A stretch of DNA of 64,000 nt from Biomphalaria glabrata (taxonomy: Eukaryota; Mollusca; Gastropoda; Planorbidae). Both the position numbers and the translations under genes were made by a program. The notes beneath the pieces are model-generated. The model had not been told where the DNA came from. It saw only the letters and a list, made by a program, of their open reading frames with translations, and ran no database searches. The DNA lies in contig NC_074726.1 in the NCBI RefSeq assembly GCF_947242115.1, forward strand, positions 16,502,325 through 16,566,324. Reading direction: 5' to 3'. Shown piece after piece: positions 11,561-23,674 of the stretch; positions within the stretch are counted from its first letter, which is position 1; every line of letters starts with the position of its first letter.

Positions 11561-12229
11561 ACACATTCCAAAAATTGACGAAAGTCAACGACAATGATCT
11601 GAAAATTTTTTATTAGTTTTATCATATGATATTTAATGTTTTGTTTTATAGCCTTTTTGTTTTCATATGTTTATGTAATACTGGTTGTTAATTCTTGACT
11701 TGTTTATATAGTAGTTAATTATTTTCAATTTAAATAGATTTGTTAAAATGCTACATGGAAAAATTACATTTAAATATGCTTCTTAAAATATAAGTCTTAA
11801 CAAGCAGATAGTCGTGCTGCGCTACATTGGAAATACTTTACTATAGACTTTGCACAAATACTTTTTAGGCGGTAAACTTGTAGCCTTTTCGTCTGTCTGC
11901 ATTCTAACCCTCCCACGCACACATCCACATCCAATTCAAAAGCCTCTACCTCAATGACACAGTTTTTGGCCCTTGTTTATTCAATGGAACAACCAGCTTC
12001 ACACTAACATAGCATCATTTTTGGACCGCCCAATTTTTCTTTTGGTATTCCTCAAATGATAGGCTAGTAAAGCACAGTGTTAATTAAAGCATACCCTTCT
12101 TGGAATCCTCTATTGCATCCTGTCATATAAGAATGCCCCCAAACCACACTAAAGTTTTAATCTTCAATAAATTAAATAGATTAAATAATTAAATAAATTA
12201 TAGAAGTACCGATAAATAATTAATATAAG

Positions 12230-12273
<44 letters not shown>

Positions 12274-12480
12274 TTTAACTTCTCAGTCATAGATCTGTAT
12301 TTAGAGACGCACCTCATTTAGAAAAATACATCTACATAAACCGTATTATACATCACCCCCCCCCCAAACAAAAACACTCACACGCTCAAACTTTTCATAG
12401 GCACTTACATTCACTATGACAATTCATATGATTTTTTATTTCAATAGAGAACTACTTGTAGATGCAATGCTAGTCGTTTT
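11561..12480. other. Intergenic DNA with (AT)n
   Basis: (AT)n at 12231-12267 and a poly-C stretch near 12355-12366. Nothing else recognised. Confidence 0.5.
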
Positions 12481-12489
12481 ATAATTGTG

Positions 12490-12900
12490 CTAAACATCAT
12501 CGTTAAGTGCAGACTTGACTTCTTCTAGCCAGCTTTGTTGTGACTGAGCTGTCAGCTCTTCTGTAGAATGTGCCAAGGACAATTAGTGTGCTGTTCTCTT
12601 CAGTTGTTTAGGTTGTTAAGCTGCAGTGGTAGTAGGCTCTGGGTGGGCGCAGTGTGGGATTTCTTTTGTTAAGTTGATAATTTAAAGGCGTGTATCCTGT
12701 TCTTAGTTGGAAGATTGTAAATTGCTCCTTGTGAGGAAGAAAGTAATACTGTTCAGTTTGTCTGGCTTTGTCATTTCTTTGTACATGGCTCTGGCTGTGT
12801 TTCCTGATGCCCATTGGTTGAGCGACTCCTCTTTGTGATTGTTGACTTACATTGATCTTAGAGTGAGGTAGTTAACAGGTCTATCTGGTTGTTCCGTAGG
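12490..12900 (-). mobile_element. LINE C-terminal fragment (I-clade-like)
   Basis: The minus-strand frame 12814-12608 carries FLPHKEQFTIFQLRTGYTPL followed by NYQLNKRNPTLRPP and HCS. This is the post-RNase-H region typical of I-clade LINEs, which are known in snails. Below 12600 a second frame reads ELTAQSQQSWLEEVKSAL, the expected continuation, so the copy is frame-shifted and 5'-truncated. Confidence 0.55.
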
Positions 12901-12982
12901 TTTTGACATCACATGCTGGTCATGGGCGTAATAGCCATGAGTTCTTTCGAATGAGGTTGGGTGGTTGATTTTTTTTTCCTTT

Positions 12983-13006
12983 GCACACACACACACACAC
13001 ACACAC
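12983..13006 (+). repeat. (CA)n microsatellite
   Basis: Twelve CA dinucleotides in a row. Confidence 0.9.
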
Positions 13007-13057
13007 GTAGGGTGATTTTTTTTTTCTGGAATCTTTTTAGTATATATTTATATATAT

Positions 13058-13560
13058 TGTTATAAATCTGGTGGTGGCAGAGATGGGGGTAATGGTGTGT
13101 GTGTAGTCAGCCGACGCAAATCGCCCCAGTCCAGCGCAGGACGAGCGGTCAACTGTGACCAGTGACAGTACATGCCAGTTCGGCAACGACCTGTGTGTAA
13201 ATATTACGCACGCAAGTCACGGCGATTGTGATCATTCTGAGTGGTCAAGAACGTTCCATCCGATTCTAGAAGGCCAGTAGAGACAGTATATAAGAGCGAG
13301 TGTGTCAGAAAGACGGGACTTCACGTTACCTCGCAATGTGACCAGTACGAGGCGAAGTTAGAAACAGTACGGTGTGTGAATTCAGGCGGAGCAAGGCTAG
13401 GTTTTTGGACAGTTTGTGTAATATTGTTGCCAACTGTAGAGTGTTGTATTGTATTCGAAATTAAATTGCTACTGTTACTTTGGAGCCCTGAGTTGTGAGG
13501 TTCTTTAAGTTCGTTGTGTCGTGTGGTGCAGTTTGAAGAGAGCCTGGATAGGAGAATAGT

Positions 13561-13564
<4 letters not shown>
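13058..13564 (+). mobile_element. Probable solo LTR
   Basis: The 507-bp segment begins TGTTATAAATC and ends AGTAACA (inverted TGTTA/TAACA ends). It contains tatataagagcg about midway, as a promoter TATA box, and has a polyadenylation-like region. It is more GC-rich than its flanks. Both sides are AT dinucleotide sequence, so a target duplication cannot be read. Family not assigned; it is an LTR fossil without internal genes. Confidence 0.55.

Positions 13565-13642
<78 letters not shown>
13565..13642 (+). repeat. (AT)n microsatellite
   Basis: Long uninterrupted AT run directly abutting the solo LTR. Confidence 0.95.
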
Positions 13643-13645
<3 letters not shown>

Positions 13646-14394
13646 AACGATCTTTTGTTTTTGACTATAAAGATGCCTTGATGTTACGATGAAATTGTAT
13701 TGATCAGACAATGCGTTTCTGATATTATAATTTAGTGTACATTACTATTTTTAACAATTACAGAACACACATTCTAATAAGAACGTTATGCTGGAGATTA
13801 AAATTCAAACTATTAATTCAAATACGTAATGAAAATTCGTATGTAATAAATACAAAGCTTTAATTCAGGAACTAGGAATCACTTTAATAAAATACCCACT
13901 GTACAGAACCACACCATGTCATTAGCTAATTTAAGGGGTGAGGGCGCTACCAGAAAAGTTTGAGAAACACCCTTCTATAGGTTTTCTTAAAATGTTAACG
14001 GGTATTCCCAATAAGCCAGCCCGTTGGTTGTCAGCTGGTTTACTGGCGGCCATTATGTTTGGGCTATCACTCCCTATCAATGTGAACTGAACATTCCAAT
14101 GTTACTATCGCTCTCATCATGTTAAAATTGGAACAAATGAAAACGTATTTTTTTTTACAATTCCTATAGTGTATGCATTGCTACAAACAATGAACAAAGT
14201 GAACAGTCAGCAGTATCGTAATCTATTACAGTTGGGACGGCGGTGTGTATCCTAACCCAAGCGTGTTCTGTTATTAACATAAAGTGACCAACGGAAACTT
14301 ATCGTTCTCAATCTAATTCCTTTTCATACAACTGTTCTGCTACCGGTCAAATCATTGTCAGCTTAGGAAGGTTACAAAGTGTAAAGGAATGTAT
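13643..14394. other. Intergenic DNA
   Basis: No gene or repeat recognised. Confidence 0.5.
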
Positions 14395-17300
14395 TTAATG
14401 CATTTTACCAAGGGCAGAACTAGAGCACACAAGAACACACTCAAATAATGAACTATTAAACATAGGCGGGGGGACAGTAGTAAGACTACTGCTCTCTGGC
14501 AAACTCCTGCAGCCACCTGTCCCCAAATTGTGATGGCTCGCCATCCCTTTGGACCCGGTCAGTATGGAAGAGAGGCGGGTGCTGACGTGTGGGCAGCCCA
14601 GCACTCGCAAATTTAACGCCCAGGCTTTCCCCCAGCAATGGAGAGGTCACTCCATCTCTGACAGAAATGTCTTTGAAAAAACACGGAGAGTGGTAGTTAC
14701 CGGTGATAAGTTTCTAGCTGATTGGCGTAAGCTGGAACGCCAGGGACCACTCTTGACGGTAGGAGGGGCTTTTTTAGCCTCACTGGATAGCTACTGCCTG
14801 CCTTAAGCCGAGCAGCCCTCGGACAATAAAGTGCTATCCCGCCACAGCTTGCCGCACCACTGGGTGCTTGGTGCTAAGACAAAATCAAAAAGCAAGCTGC
14901 TCACCCGCACCTGCAAATAAAATGAAAAGAAAACCCTCAACATTAATGCGTTTAGCAAGCTGGAACATACGGACAATGTGTCCTGGCTTCAATACTGACC
15001 CTGAACTCGTCACCGACATGCGACAAACAGCTATCATCGACAGAGAACTCAGCAGACTAAACATTGATGTGGCCTGCCTGCAAGAAACCAGACTGGCAGA
15101 CAGTGGATCTCTTACAGAAAGCAACTATACATTCTACTGGCAAGGAAAACCAGAACAAAGCCCTAGAATACATGGCGTCGGCTTTGCAATAAGAAACAGT
15201 CTCGTCCCCTGCATTGCAATGTTTCCCATTGGCAACGAAAGAGTAGCACACATGAAATTTGCATCACCGCAAGGCAAAGTTAATATAATCTGTGCTTACT
15301 CACCAACCCTTGCTGCACCAGAAGAGGACAAAGACAGATTCTTTCAAGCTCTAGAGGACGTAATTAAAAGTATTCCAAAATCCGAGCACCTCTATATAAA
15401 TGGAGACTTTAATGCCCGTGTTGGTGATGGAAATGATGCATGGCCAAAATGCTTGGGACCTCATGGTGTTGGCAAAATAAATGACAATGGCCAAAGGCTA
15501 CTCGAGTTCTGTAGCTCTCATGAACTGTGTGTAACAAATACATTCTTCTCTGGCAAGGAACGCCATAAAGTCTCTTGGCAGCACCCACGCTCAAAAAGGT
15601 GGCACCAGCTTGACCTCTGCATCACCCGAAGGATGGATCTGAAAAGTGTCATCCACACCCGTTCATACCATAGTGCGGACTGCAACTCAGACCATTCACT
15701 AGTGTTAAGCAAAATCAAACTACTTCTCAAGAAGGCTTACACTTCCACTCAACCCAGAACTAGGCGAATTAACGTCAACCATGTAGGTGACCCAGAGAAG
15801 TGTGCACTCTTTGGCGAGCTCCTGAACAGTTCAGTCCCCTCGTTAAGTGATGAAGAAGACATCTCGATCAGATGGGAGAAATTAAGAGACGTAATCTACA
15901 GTTCGGCAATCACCGCCTTTGGGCCTCAAAAACACAAAAATGTAGACTGGTTTGAGGCGAATCTAGCACATATGGAACCTTGCATCGAGAAAAAACGATC
16001 TGCACACCTCGCTCACAAGACAAAGCCTAATCCAAAATCTTTGGAGGCCTTCAAAAGTGCTAATAAAGAGGCAAAACAAATGGCTAGAAAATGTGCTAAC
16101 AACTTTTGGAGGGATACCTGCAACAGAATCCAAGATAGTCTCCACTCAGGAAATAGCAAAGCTCTATTTGATGTCATTAAAGCGGCCCTGGGTCCAGCAG
16201 TGTCTAAGCCTGCCCCCCTTCTATCCAAATCAGGAGAAAAAATTACAGATCAAACCAAGCAGCTAGAACGATGGACAGAACACTACCTCGAAGTATATGC
16301 CACACAGAATACAGTAGATGATGTCGCCCTGGCTTCTCTACCAGATCTTCCAGTACTGGAATGCCTAGATGAGCTTCCGAGCCTTAATGACCTCAAAAAA
16401 GCAATTAACTGCTTAAAAAATAGAAAATCTCCTGGGAGTGATGGTATCCCAGTGGAAGTAGTGAAAGTCAACGAATCACTCCTGCTCCCTGAACTCTATA
16501 TTCTCCTCTGCCGCTGTTGGGTAACAGGTCATGTCCCACAGGACATGCGTGACGCAACTATAGTCACAATATACAAGAACAAAGGGGATCGGAGTGATTG
16601 CAACAACTATAGGGGTATCTCTCTCCTCAGTATAGTGGGCAAAATCTTTGCTAGAGTGGCACTATCCAGGCTGCAAGTGATAGCTTCTAGAGTCTACCCA
16701 GAGTCTCAGTGTGGATTCAGGAGTGGTAGGTCCACTATAGACATGATATCTTCTCTACGACTACTGCAGGAGAAATTTAGAGAGAGAGACAGACCCCTTT
16801 ACGTTGTTTTTGTCGATCTGACTAAAGCTTTTGACATGGTCAGCAGAAGTGGCCTTTTCAAACTCCTGAGGAAAATAGGTTGCCCTCCCAAACTACTGAA
16901 GTTAATTGAGTGTTTTCACGAGGAAACTAATTGTACTGTCAAAATTCAATGGAGCCCAATCAGCACCTTTTGAGGTTTGCAGTGGTGTCAAGCAGGGATG
17001 TGTGCTCGCAACTACTCTGTTTGGCATATTCTTCTCCTGTCTACTGCATTATGCGTACAGCGACATAAACGAAGGTGTGTTTCTCCATACAAGATCCTCT
17101 GGAAAACTATTTAATGTATCAAGGCTGCGGGCAAAAACCAAGGTTAGGAAGCTACTCGTCAGGGAACTCCTGTATGCTGATGATGCAGCTATTGTGGCTG
17201 ATTCTGATATTCAGCTACAGTCCATGGTTGACAAACTATCTGCTGCTTGATAGAAGTTCGGCTTAAACATCAGTCAAAGCAAGACTAAGATACTTGTCCA

Positions 17301-18110
17301 AAACACAAACACTGCACCTCAAGTAAGCATTAATGGCCAACCACTAGAAATTGTTGATCACTTTTGTTACCTTGGCTCCATCATATCCAACAACACTCTA
17401 CTGGATAAAGACATAAACAACAGGATAGCCAAGGCAATGGCCACCATGTCACGGTTGCAGAAAAGAGTCTGGGACAACATATTGCTGACTAGCAGTACTA
17501 CCGGACCTGTGTGTTGAGCACCTTGCTGTACGGAAGTGAAACATGGTCAACCTACTCATGGCAGGAAAAAAAGCTGAATGTCTTCCACCTCCGATGCCTA
17601 AGGCGGATCTTTAAAATAAGGTGGCAAGATAAGATAACAAATGAGGAAGTGCTACATAGAGCAGGATGCCAGGACATCCGCTCTGTTATCAGCAGCAGAC
17701 GCCTTGGCTGGCTTGGCCACGTTCGTAGAATGCCAGTAGGTCGACTTCCACAGGACATCCTGTATGGCGATCTAATTGAAGGCAGGAGAGCCGCTGGTCG
17801 CCCACTTTTACGTTATACGGATGTATGCAAACGCGACATGAAGCTCTTCAAAATCGACACTGGCAACTGGGAAGAGGTGGCACTGGACAGATCCACATGG
17901 AGAGAGAGCATAAAGGAAGGGTCACAGATTGCAGATGTCATACACAACAGAAGTAGAAAGAAGGGTGAAAATGCAATGGCGCCTGGTGATTTTATATGCC
18001 CAACCTGTGATCGAAGCTGTGTATCAAGGATTGGCCTCTTTAGTCACACAAGAAGCTGCAAAGGGAAAAGATCGTCTCACGAGACGTAAAATGCCACAGA
18101 ATGAAACATA
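14395..18110 (+). mobile_element. Nearly full-length LINE (APE endonuclease plus RT)
   Basis: Non-LTR retrotransposon with a long leader (about 14395-14867), endonuclease, reverse transcriptase and a C-terminal zinc finger. Open frame 14868-16973 holds the endonuclease boxes ASWNIRT (30-36), QETRL, NGDFNARVG and SDHSLVL. RT boxes follow: RKSPGSDGIP, NNYRGISLLS, CGFRSGRST and VFVDLTKAFDMV. The RT continues at 16906-17250 (SGVKQGC, LLYADDAAI) and 17511-18089 (LLYGSETW, RRLGWLGHVRRM, CPTCDR..SRIGLFSHTRSC finger). Breaks seen: a +1 frame change near 16950-16970, two adjacent stops at 17248-17253 and a frame change near 17490. It is a recently dead copy. The clade is RTE/Jockey-like (the type often labelled craniofacial development protein 2-like); exact placement needs phylogeny. 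Confidence 0.9.
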
Positions 18111-18540
18111 TTTCATACGTCTACTCTATAGGATGATATTTTGTCATATGGAGTGGTCTAAAAAAAAATTAGAACTTTTTTGTCTTTAATGTTAGGCGTA
18201 TTATATATTGCACATAATAATCAGCTTATTTTTGTATTCTTGATGTACCGTAAATAAAACTCCATTTTTATCATAGCAAAAACAAATAATTAAAACATGA
18301 AGTGCAAAACATTTAAAATCTAGTGTGTGCGTAAATCCACTAAATAAAACAATTACTTACATGTCAAACTCTGCAAGTCTAATGTTATCTGGCTACTAAT
18401 TTTCCCGAAAAATGAAAGGATTCATCATTTGTGAAGGTATTACCAAGTTAAAATTATAGGGAAAATGAACACATACACAAAATAAATAGGCCAGGGTAGG
18501 GGTAGACTGTGTACGCAAATAATCAGGAGCGGAGCCAGAG
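18111..18540. other. Intergenic DNA
   Basis: AT-rich with no recognised gene. It may include the 3' UTR of the LINE up to about 18190. Confidence 0.5.
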
Positions 18541-18541
18541 C

Positions 18542-18545
<4 letters not shown>

Positions 18546-18588
<43 letters not shown>
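18546..18588 (+). repeat. (AT)n microsatellite
   Basis: Pure AT run between two MITE-like fragments. Confidence 0.95.
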
Positions 18589-18589
<1 letters not shown>

Positions 18590-18591
<2 letters not shown>

Positions 18592-18850
18592 CATGGGCGT
18601 AGATGGGGGGGACCCCCCCCCCCGGAATGAAGCCCAGTTTCACACAGTTTTGAGTTTAAACCCCTCTTTACCTCTTTAATATTAAAAACAAATCAAATTA
18701 TACACTCACAATTCTATGAGTGTAGTCAAAGGGGTTTTGAGTTTAAACCCCCCTTCAGAGGGGTTTGATATGATGGTAAAAAAATACCTCTTCAATATAA
18801 AAAAAACAACAAATTACTCACTACAAACACCTATTCCTGAATTATTTTTG
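18590..18850 (+). repeat. MITE-like repeat (catgggcgtag family)
   Basis: Starts aatcatgggcgtagatggg. It contains degenerate units with ctatgagtgtagtcaaa, ggggttttgagtttaaaccc and cctcttcaatat. The same units recur at 41250-41790. Probably a non-autonomous DNA transposon with internal tandem units. No ORF of note. Confidence 0.55.
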
Positions 18851-18899
18851 TTGTATTTTATCCAATCATTTCATTGTTCTTGGCTAGAAAAAAAAATTA

Positions 18900-19850
18900 A
18901 TTTAAAATTTTGAAGCGCCGCCTTAAATGTAGAATAGCTTCCCTACCACAGCAGAACATTAGAATATCGGATCGTTCTTTTCGTGAGTATTAATTGGGAA
19001 AATCCGTAATCGCTTTTTTCCCCGATAAAGTGTTCGCTTTGGAGAAAAACTGCATCTGTGTCGAAAGTGGAGACGAGTTCTTTCTGAGGTAAGACGTTCT
19101 TTCAAGCTTTGTACTTTTATTTCATTGTTTGTTTTTTAATTATTTAATTGCACTATTTTATAACTTATAAAAGATTTCCCGCGGCCTCCTGATTTAAGAG
19201 GAGCTCCTGGAAAGTCCTGGAAATCTCCAGAAAGTATTAAAATCATTTGAAAACTCATTTAAAAATCTCCTCAAATATAGACAAAACTGTCATTTTGGGG
19301 TGTCATTCAATTCTACGCGCAATAAAAAAAAACGCTTTATACAATACTCGTAATTGTGGAATCTGGTGAAAGAAGCTTCTCATCCCTCAAATTAATGAAG
19401 AATTACTTTAGTTCAATAATTCTCGAAGATAGATTGAAACATTTGGTAATTCTTGCTATTGAGCTTGATCTATGCAGGAAACAGAATTTTTATGATATAC
19501 TGTATGACTTCGCTACACGCAAGGCTCGTAAAGTAATTCTGTACGTAGTAAAGAATGAATAAAATGCACAGACGAAATTATTTTCTAAATCAAACTCTTA
19601 ATTTTCACTTATTATTCGTATCCCTACCCAAACTGGGACCCGCGTAATCCGTTTGACATAGGTCCCCGCAATGGTTAATTCTGGCCCTGCTATTTAGTGA
19701 CGGGTGATTACTGAGTAGATTACTTGTTCTCCTCCCCCCCTCTTTTTTTTTGCCTCGAAAGTTACATGGAGTAACTCTAGTCCGACTTGCACAAAGAGCT
19801 ATCTTTCCATGATTCGTGTCCCACATGGTCAGGGGACGAAGAGAATAGTG
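18900..19850 (+). mobile_element. hAT transposase remnant, copy A
   Basis: Open frame 19356-19562 reads ESGERSFSSLKLMKNYFSS, then EDRLKHLVILAIELDLCRKQ, then DFATRKARK. This matches the C-terminal hAT dimerisation region of the ZMYM1-like (MYM/TTF-type zinc finger) transposases, where the ERSFSxLK and LxxLAxLxIE motifs are typical. Only this last part is readable; the rest of the transposase is absent or decayed. A 3' end resembling ttctggccctg lies near 19685-19700, and a matching cagggccggcc begins the next copy. Confidence 0.7.
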
Positions 19851-19893
19851 TATACACTTGTCGACCGGCGGCGTAGCATACGCCGATATTTTG

Positions 19894-20600
19894 CAGGGCC
19901 GGCCTTAGGCCACTGCAACCTATGCGACCGCAGTGGGCCACGCACTTTCATAGGATCCGCGCCTATTCAAGGTGTATAAATTATTAAATTAAACCATTTT
20001 ATAACTTAAACAGATTTCCTGTGCCCTGCTGTCGATTTACCAAGAGCTCCTGAAAATCTCCCGAAATTACAAAATATACGAAAAAGTCCTTAAAATTTCA
20101 TGAAATATATAGACAAAAATTGTCATTTTGGGGTCATTCAAAATGGAAAATGCCAATCCTACGTGCGATAAATAAAAGTGGTATTATGCATTAGCCGTAA
20201 TTGTGTAATCTGGTGAAAGAAGCTTCTCGTGCCTCATACTAATGAAGAATTACTTAAGGTCAACAATTCTTAAAGATAGATTGAAACATTTGGTAATTCT
20301 TGCTATTGAGCGTGATCTATGTAGGAAACAGAATTATCATGATATACTGCATGACTTTGATACACGCAGGGTCGTAAAGTAATTATGTATTAAGAATAAA
20401 TAAAATGCACAGACGAATTTATTTTCTTATACAAACTCTTAAATTTCACTTATTGTCCGCTTCCCTACCCTAACTTGACCCCGCGAAATCCGTTTCGCAT
20501 AGGGCCCCACAATGTTTAAGTCCTGCCCTGCTATTTAATGACGGGTGAATATATATAGTAGATTATTTGTTCTCTTTCCATGACTTCTTGGTCAAAATGG
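19894..20600 (+). mobile_element. hAT transposase remnant, copy B
   Basis: Begins CAGGGCCGGCCTTAGG, a hAT-type terminal sequence, and has an inverse-like end tcctgccctg at 20521-20530. The middle (20205-20400) repeats copy A: GERSFS, LKDRLKHLVILAIERDLCRK and a decayed DFDTRR. Copies A and B lie in the same orientation about 860 bp apart and share flanking sequence (ctattta.tgacgggtga). A tandem duplication is therefore likelier than two insertions. Copy B is more damaged. Confidence 0.65.
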
Positions 20601-20943
20601 TTAAGTCCGGCGCTGCTATTTAGTGTTTGTAAAATGTTTTACATGTTTCGGATGTTCCTTCAGAGTTGAAGATAGTTTACTTTGTCCAAACCTCCCGCGG
20701 GACGAAGGAGGATGGGAGCGGGCAGGGTTTGACAGTCCAGCGCGCAGCCATCCGTAGCGACCCACTTGTTCTCCACCTCTCTTGTTTTTTCGTGGGATTA
20801 CTATCCGCAGAAATAAGAGTGTGATCTTTCCTTTACTTCTTGCTCGTCCAAACTGTTGCGGGAAGAAGAGAATTATATGTATAAGAAAAACATAACTTAA
20901 TACAAGAAAAACATAACAAATACTTAAAAGTAAAAAAAGTAAA

Positions 20944-21207
20944 GTTCCTCTGTCAGACCTTGTGGTCCATCGGGCAGATGATGTAAAGGTCATCTGGTTC
21001 TGTGGACTACGGTTAACGAGGGTGTTTTGTGGCCAACACAACGACCAACCGCCTTTACTTTTGCCCAACAAATGTCAGGTACTCATTAGAGCTCTGTGGA
21101 CTCATGGGCGCCCGAAGATCCCGAAATTAAATATCCCAGTCTTCACCAGGATTCGAACCCCGGTTCGGAATCCAATAGCTTTACCACTCATCCACCGCGA
21201 CTCCTAA
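20944..21207 (-). mobile_element. tRNA-derived SINE
   Basis: On the minus strand the head carries a box-A-like gatgagtggtaaagc and box-B ggttcgaatcc, as in a tRNA-derived pol III promoter. The body contains gggcgcccatgagtcc, taatgagtacctgacat and gttaaccgtag. The tail is agatgacctttacatcatct followed by ccacaaggtctga. Same family as 28504-29195 and 39583-39839. It is not a functional tRNA gene because no cloverleaf closes. Confidence 0.85.
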
Positions 21208-21229
21208 CAAATTAAAAAACAAAACTACA

Positions 21230-21307
21230 GCTTTTATTAAGTGTAATTGTATCATTTAGTTTGGATCAGTCATGTAATTAAATTTTTAATAGAGCTAGAA
21301 TAAAAAT
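21230..21307 (+). repeat. R1 repeat, left half, split by a hAT insertion
   Basis: Contains attgtatcatttagtttgg and atcagtcatgtaattaaat, the start of R1. It ends at the target duplication ataaaaat (21300-21307); the right half resumes at 23675. Confidence 0.7.
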
Positions 21308-23674
21308 TAGGGGTGCACCGGATAGAACTTTTTGATATCCGGCCGGAGCCGGAAATGACCGGATAGTAAAATTTGATATTCGGCCGGGGCCGAAGCCGGA
21401 GACGAATACCTAAGTGTCTTGTAAATAGCTTAACATTTTACGAAACTGTTAAATAACATAACTATATTTGTTGTTATTTTTTTCCTTTTATATACCTTAT
21501 TGTTTTAAACTCTGTTACTGATTGATTTATTAAAGATGAACAGTATTTATAAACAAAAATTAATCTGTGCAGCATGAGCGTGTCCGTGTGTATGTACGAG
21601 GCCACCAACTATAAAGGCTGTGTGTTGGAGGGTCAATGTAAAATATGTTAGTATATATTGAACTAGTTACTAATGTAAATCTCTCATCTGGCTTGTATGG
21701 TGTTTGGATGTATGTGTTCAAGAATTTCTGACCAACAACTGGTCACCAGACTTGTAATTTGAAGTCCAAAGACTGCTTCTGGTTCTGGCTTCAAGGGCTT
21801 AATACTGATAGCTGTTGGTTAATAGTTGGAATCTGAAGCGTAGTAGGTCATATATTTATTAATCCATTTGCGGCAAACGATATTTTATTAACAGCAGGAA
21901 CATCTATTATACCTACTCATAGCCTGAGCCTTAAATGTTGCAAAGCATAGATTTAATTGCAGTCTGTAGGCCTATTATTGATATCTATGTTTAGATCTAC
22001 TGTTATATAGAGCTAAGAGAATTAGGAAAACCAACTATAGAAAAAAAAAAGTCACCCACACCTTCCTTACCAAAAAAAACAACATAAATAGACTTTGTGT
22101 TCGACATTGTAACAACCTTGGTCAGATAGACGTAGTGAGCCTACACATGTTGTCCTAGTGTAGTGTGTATAGAGGATTGTGTTGACCTTCACGCGTTTTT
22201 TTTTCCTTGGGCATACGCAATAGTGTTGAGTGTGCAGGAAAAAATAGAGAACACATTGGCATGGTCAGTCAAGCATATAGATAAATTATATCTGTACCTT
22301 AGTTTCTTAACATTCCAGCATATTTTTTCTTTGCTAAATCTAATTGTGGTGCTTCAGATCAATGTATTTTCTGCGATATTAAATTTTACTGTAAGGTTTT
22401 CCTTTATATATTAAGTCAATAGAATCAAACAATGAAATTAGCTTTCTTTCTAAAGGTTGTAATACAAGGGAACAAAAATACATACACGCATACATGCACA
22501 TCTTTGTTTTATTTTATTGTGCAACGAACGTGTGTTCAGCGCCCTAAATGACATTTCTCTCCAAGTAAACAAATTAGTGTCATCATCTAGTGACCTCTAG
22601 ACAGTGTCAATATTTCTCAACAATCTGCGTTAATCCATTCTGGCTTAAGAATGGTCAATGTCTATCAATATATTGTCATGGATTAAACAAATAAGAAGTT
22701 GGGGGGTGTTGAGTCTCTTGAGCCCTCCCTTTAAGGATACCCCTGGTCTTGAGACTTTAAGTAAACAAACTTATTGTCCCTGCCAATAGTATAAAAGGTG
22801 TGGCTTGTGGTCCAGACCCTTGATTGACAACCTATCTCATAATAAACAAACTCATACCAGATTAACCTTGTAGAGATTTGGCTTGTAGTCCCGCCCCTAA
22901 TAAAAATTCTTCTCCAAATAAACAAACTCAGTTCCCTCATAAGATGTGACCTCTAGACAGTGCCAACATGTTGACATTTGGCTTAATGTGGTCAGCTGCA
23001 TATCTGTGAACTCAATGTTATGGACTAAACAAACAAAAAGAGGTGGGGGGGTGCTCATCTCTACCTCTGGAGATATACCCGCACATCTAGACAGATTATC
23101 AGCCTGACGTAGTTAAGGAATATTACATGTTTACTGATCACTCAAAGCTCAAGACAAGCTTTTAAAATGTGCCAGACATCGCTGTTACGTATGTAATGTG
23201 AATTTATAATGTAAAGTTTAATATCTATTTTGACTAACACGCCTTGTCTTTGTACTAGAAAATATTTGGTGCATAGTCATAGTTTATAGTTTTAAAAACA
23301 AATTCTTTTATTTGAAACAAAAACGTTAATGTATTTCAGAACTGACATTATTGAATCATGTCCACTTTATTGGTATATTTGTATTAACATAGAGATTTAG
23401 TTTAAACTTCTTGTTCCACATCGTTTATCAGCTTCGACTACCTTTATATTGTTTGCCTTTCGGCTGTGTTGTTTCGATATTTAAGTGTTACCTCCGTTTG
23501 GTGTATCTGAAAAACACTTTGCGCGGAGGCGCAAAACAATATAAATAAAAATACAAGGTGTAGCTTTTACTATCCGGTAGTGATATCCGACCGGAGCCGG
23601 ATAGTGCCGGATAGTGAAAAAGTGCCGAATATTTGGCAGAAGCCGGAGCCGGAGCGACTATCCGGTGCCCCCTA
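21308..23674 (+). mobile_element. Non-autonomous hAT element, 2367 bp
   Basis: Left end TAGGGGTGCACCGGATA and right end TATCCGGTGCCCCCTA are imperfect terminal inverted repeats of hAT type. They extend into ccggagccgga-rich subterminal repeats on both sides. It is flanked by 8-bp duplications ataaaaat and ctaaaaat (one mismatch), the length hAT transposases make. No transposase is visible; open frames inside stay below 85 codons. The interior has an imperfect duplication near 22560-22740 and 22910-23090 (gacctctagacagtg). It looks like a long MITE mobilised by a partner elsewhere. Confidence 0.8.

Noticed and set aside
22163-22414. 83-codon frame inside the hAT element as a transposase fragment
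   Set aside because: No transposase motif; low-complexity hydrophobic sequence in AT-rich DNA.
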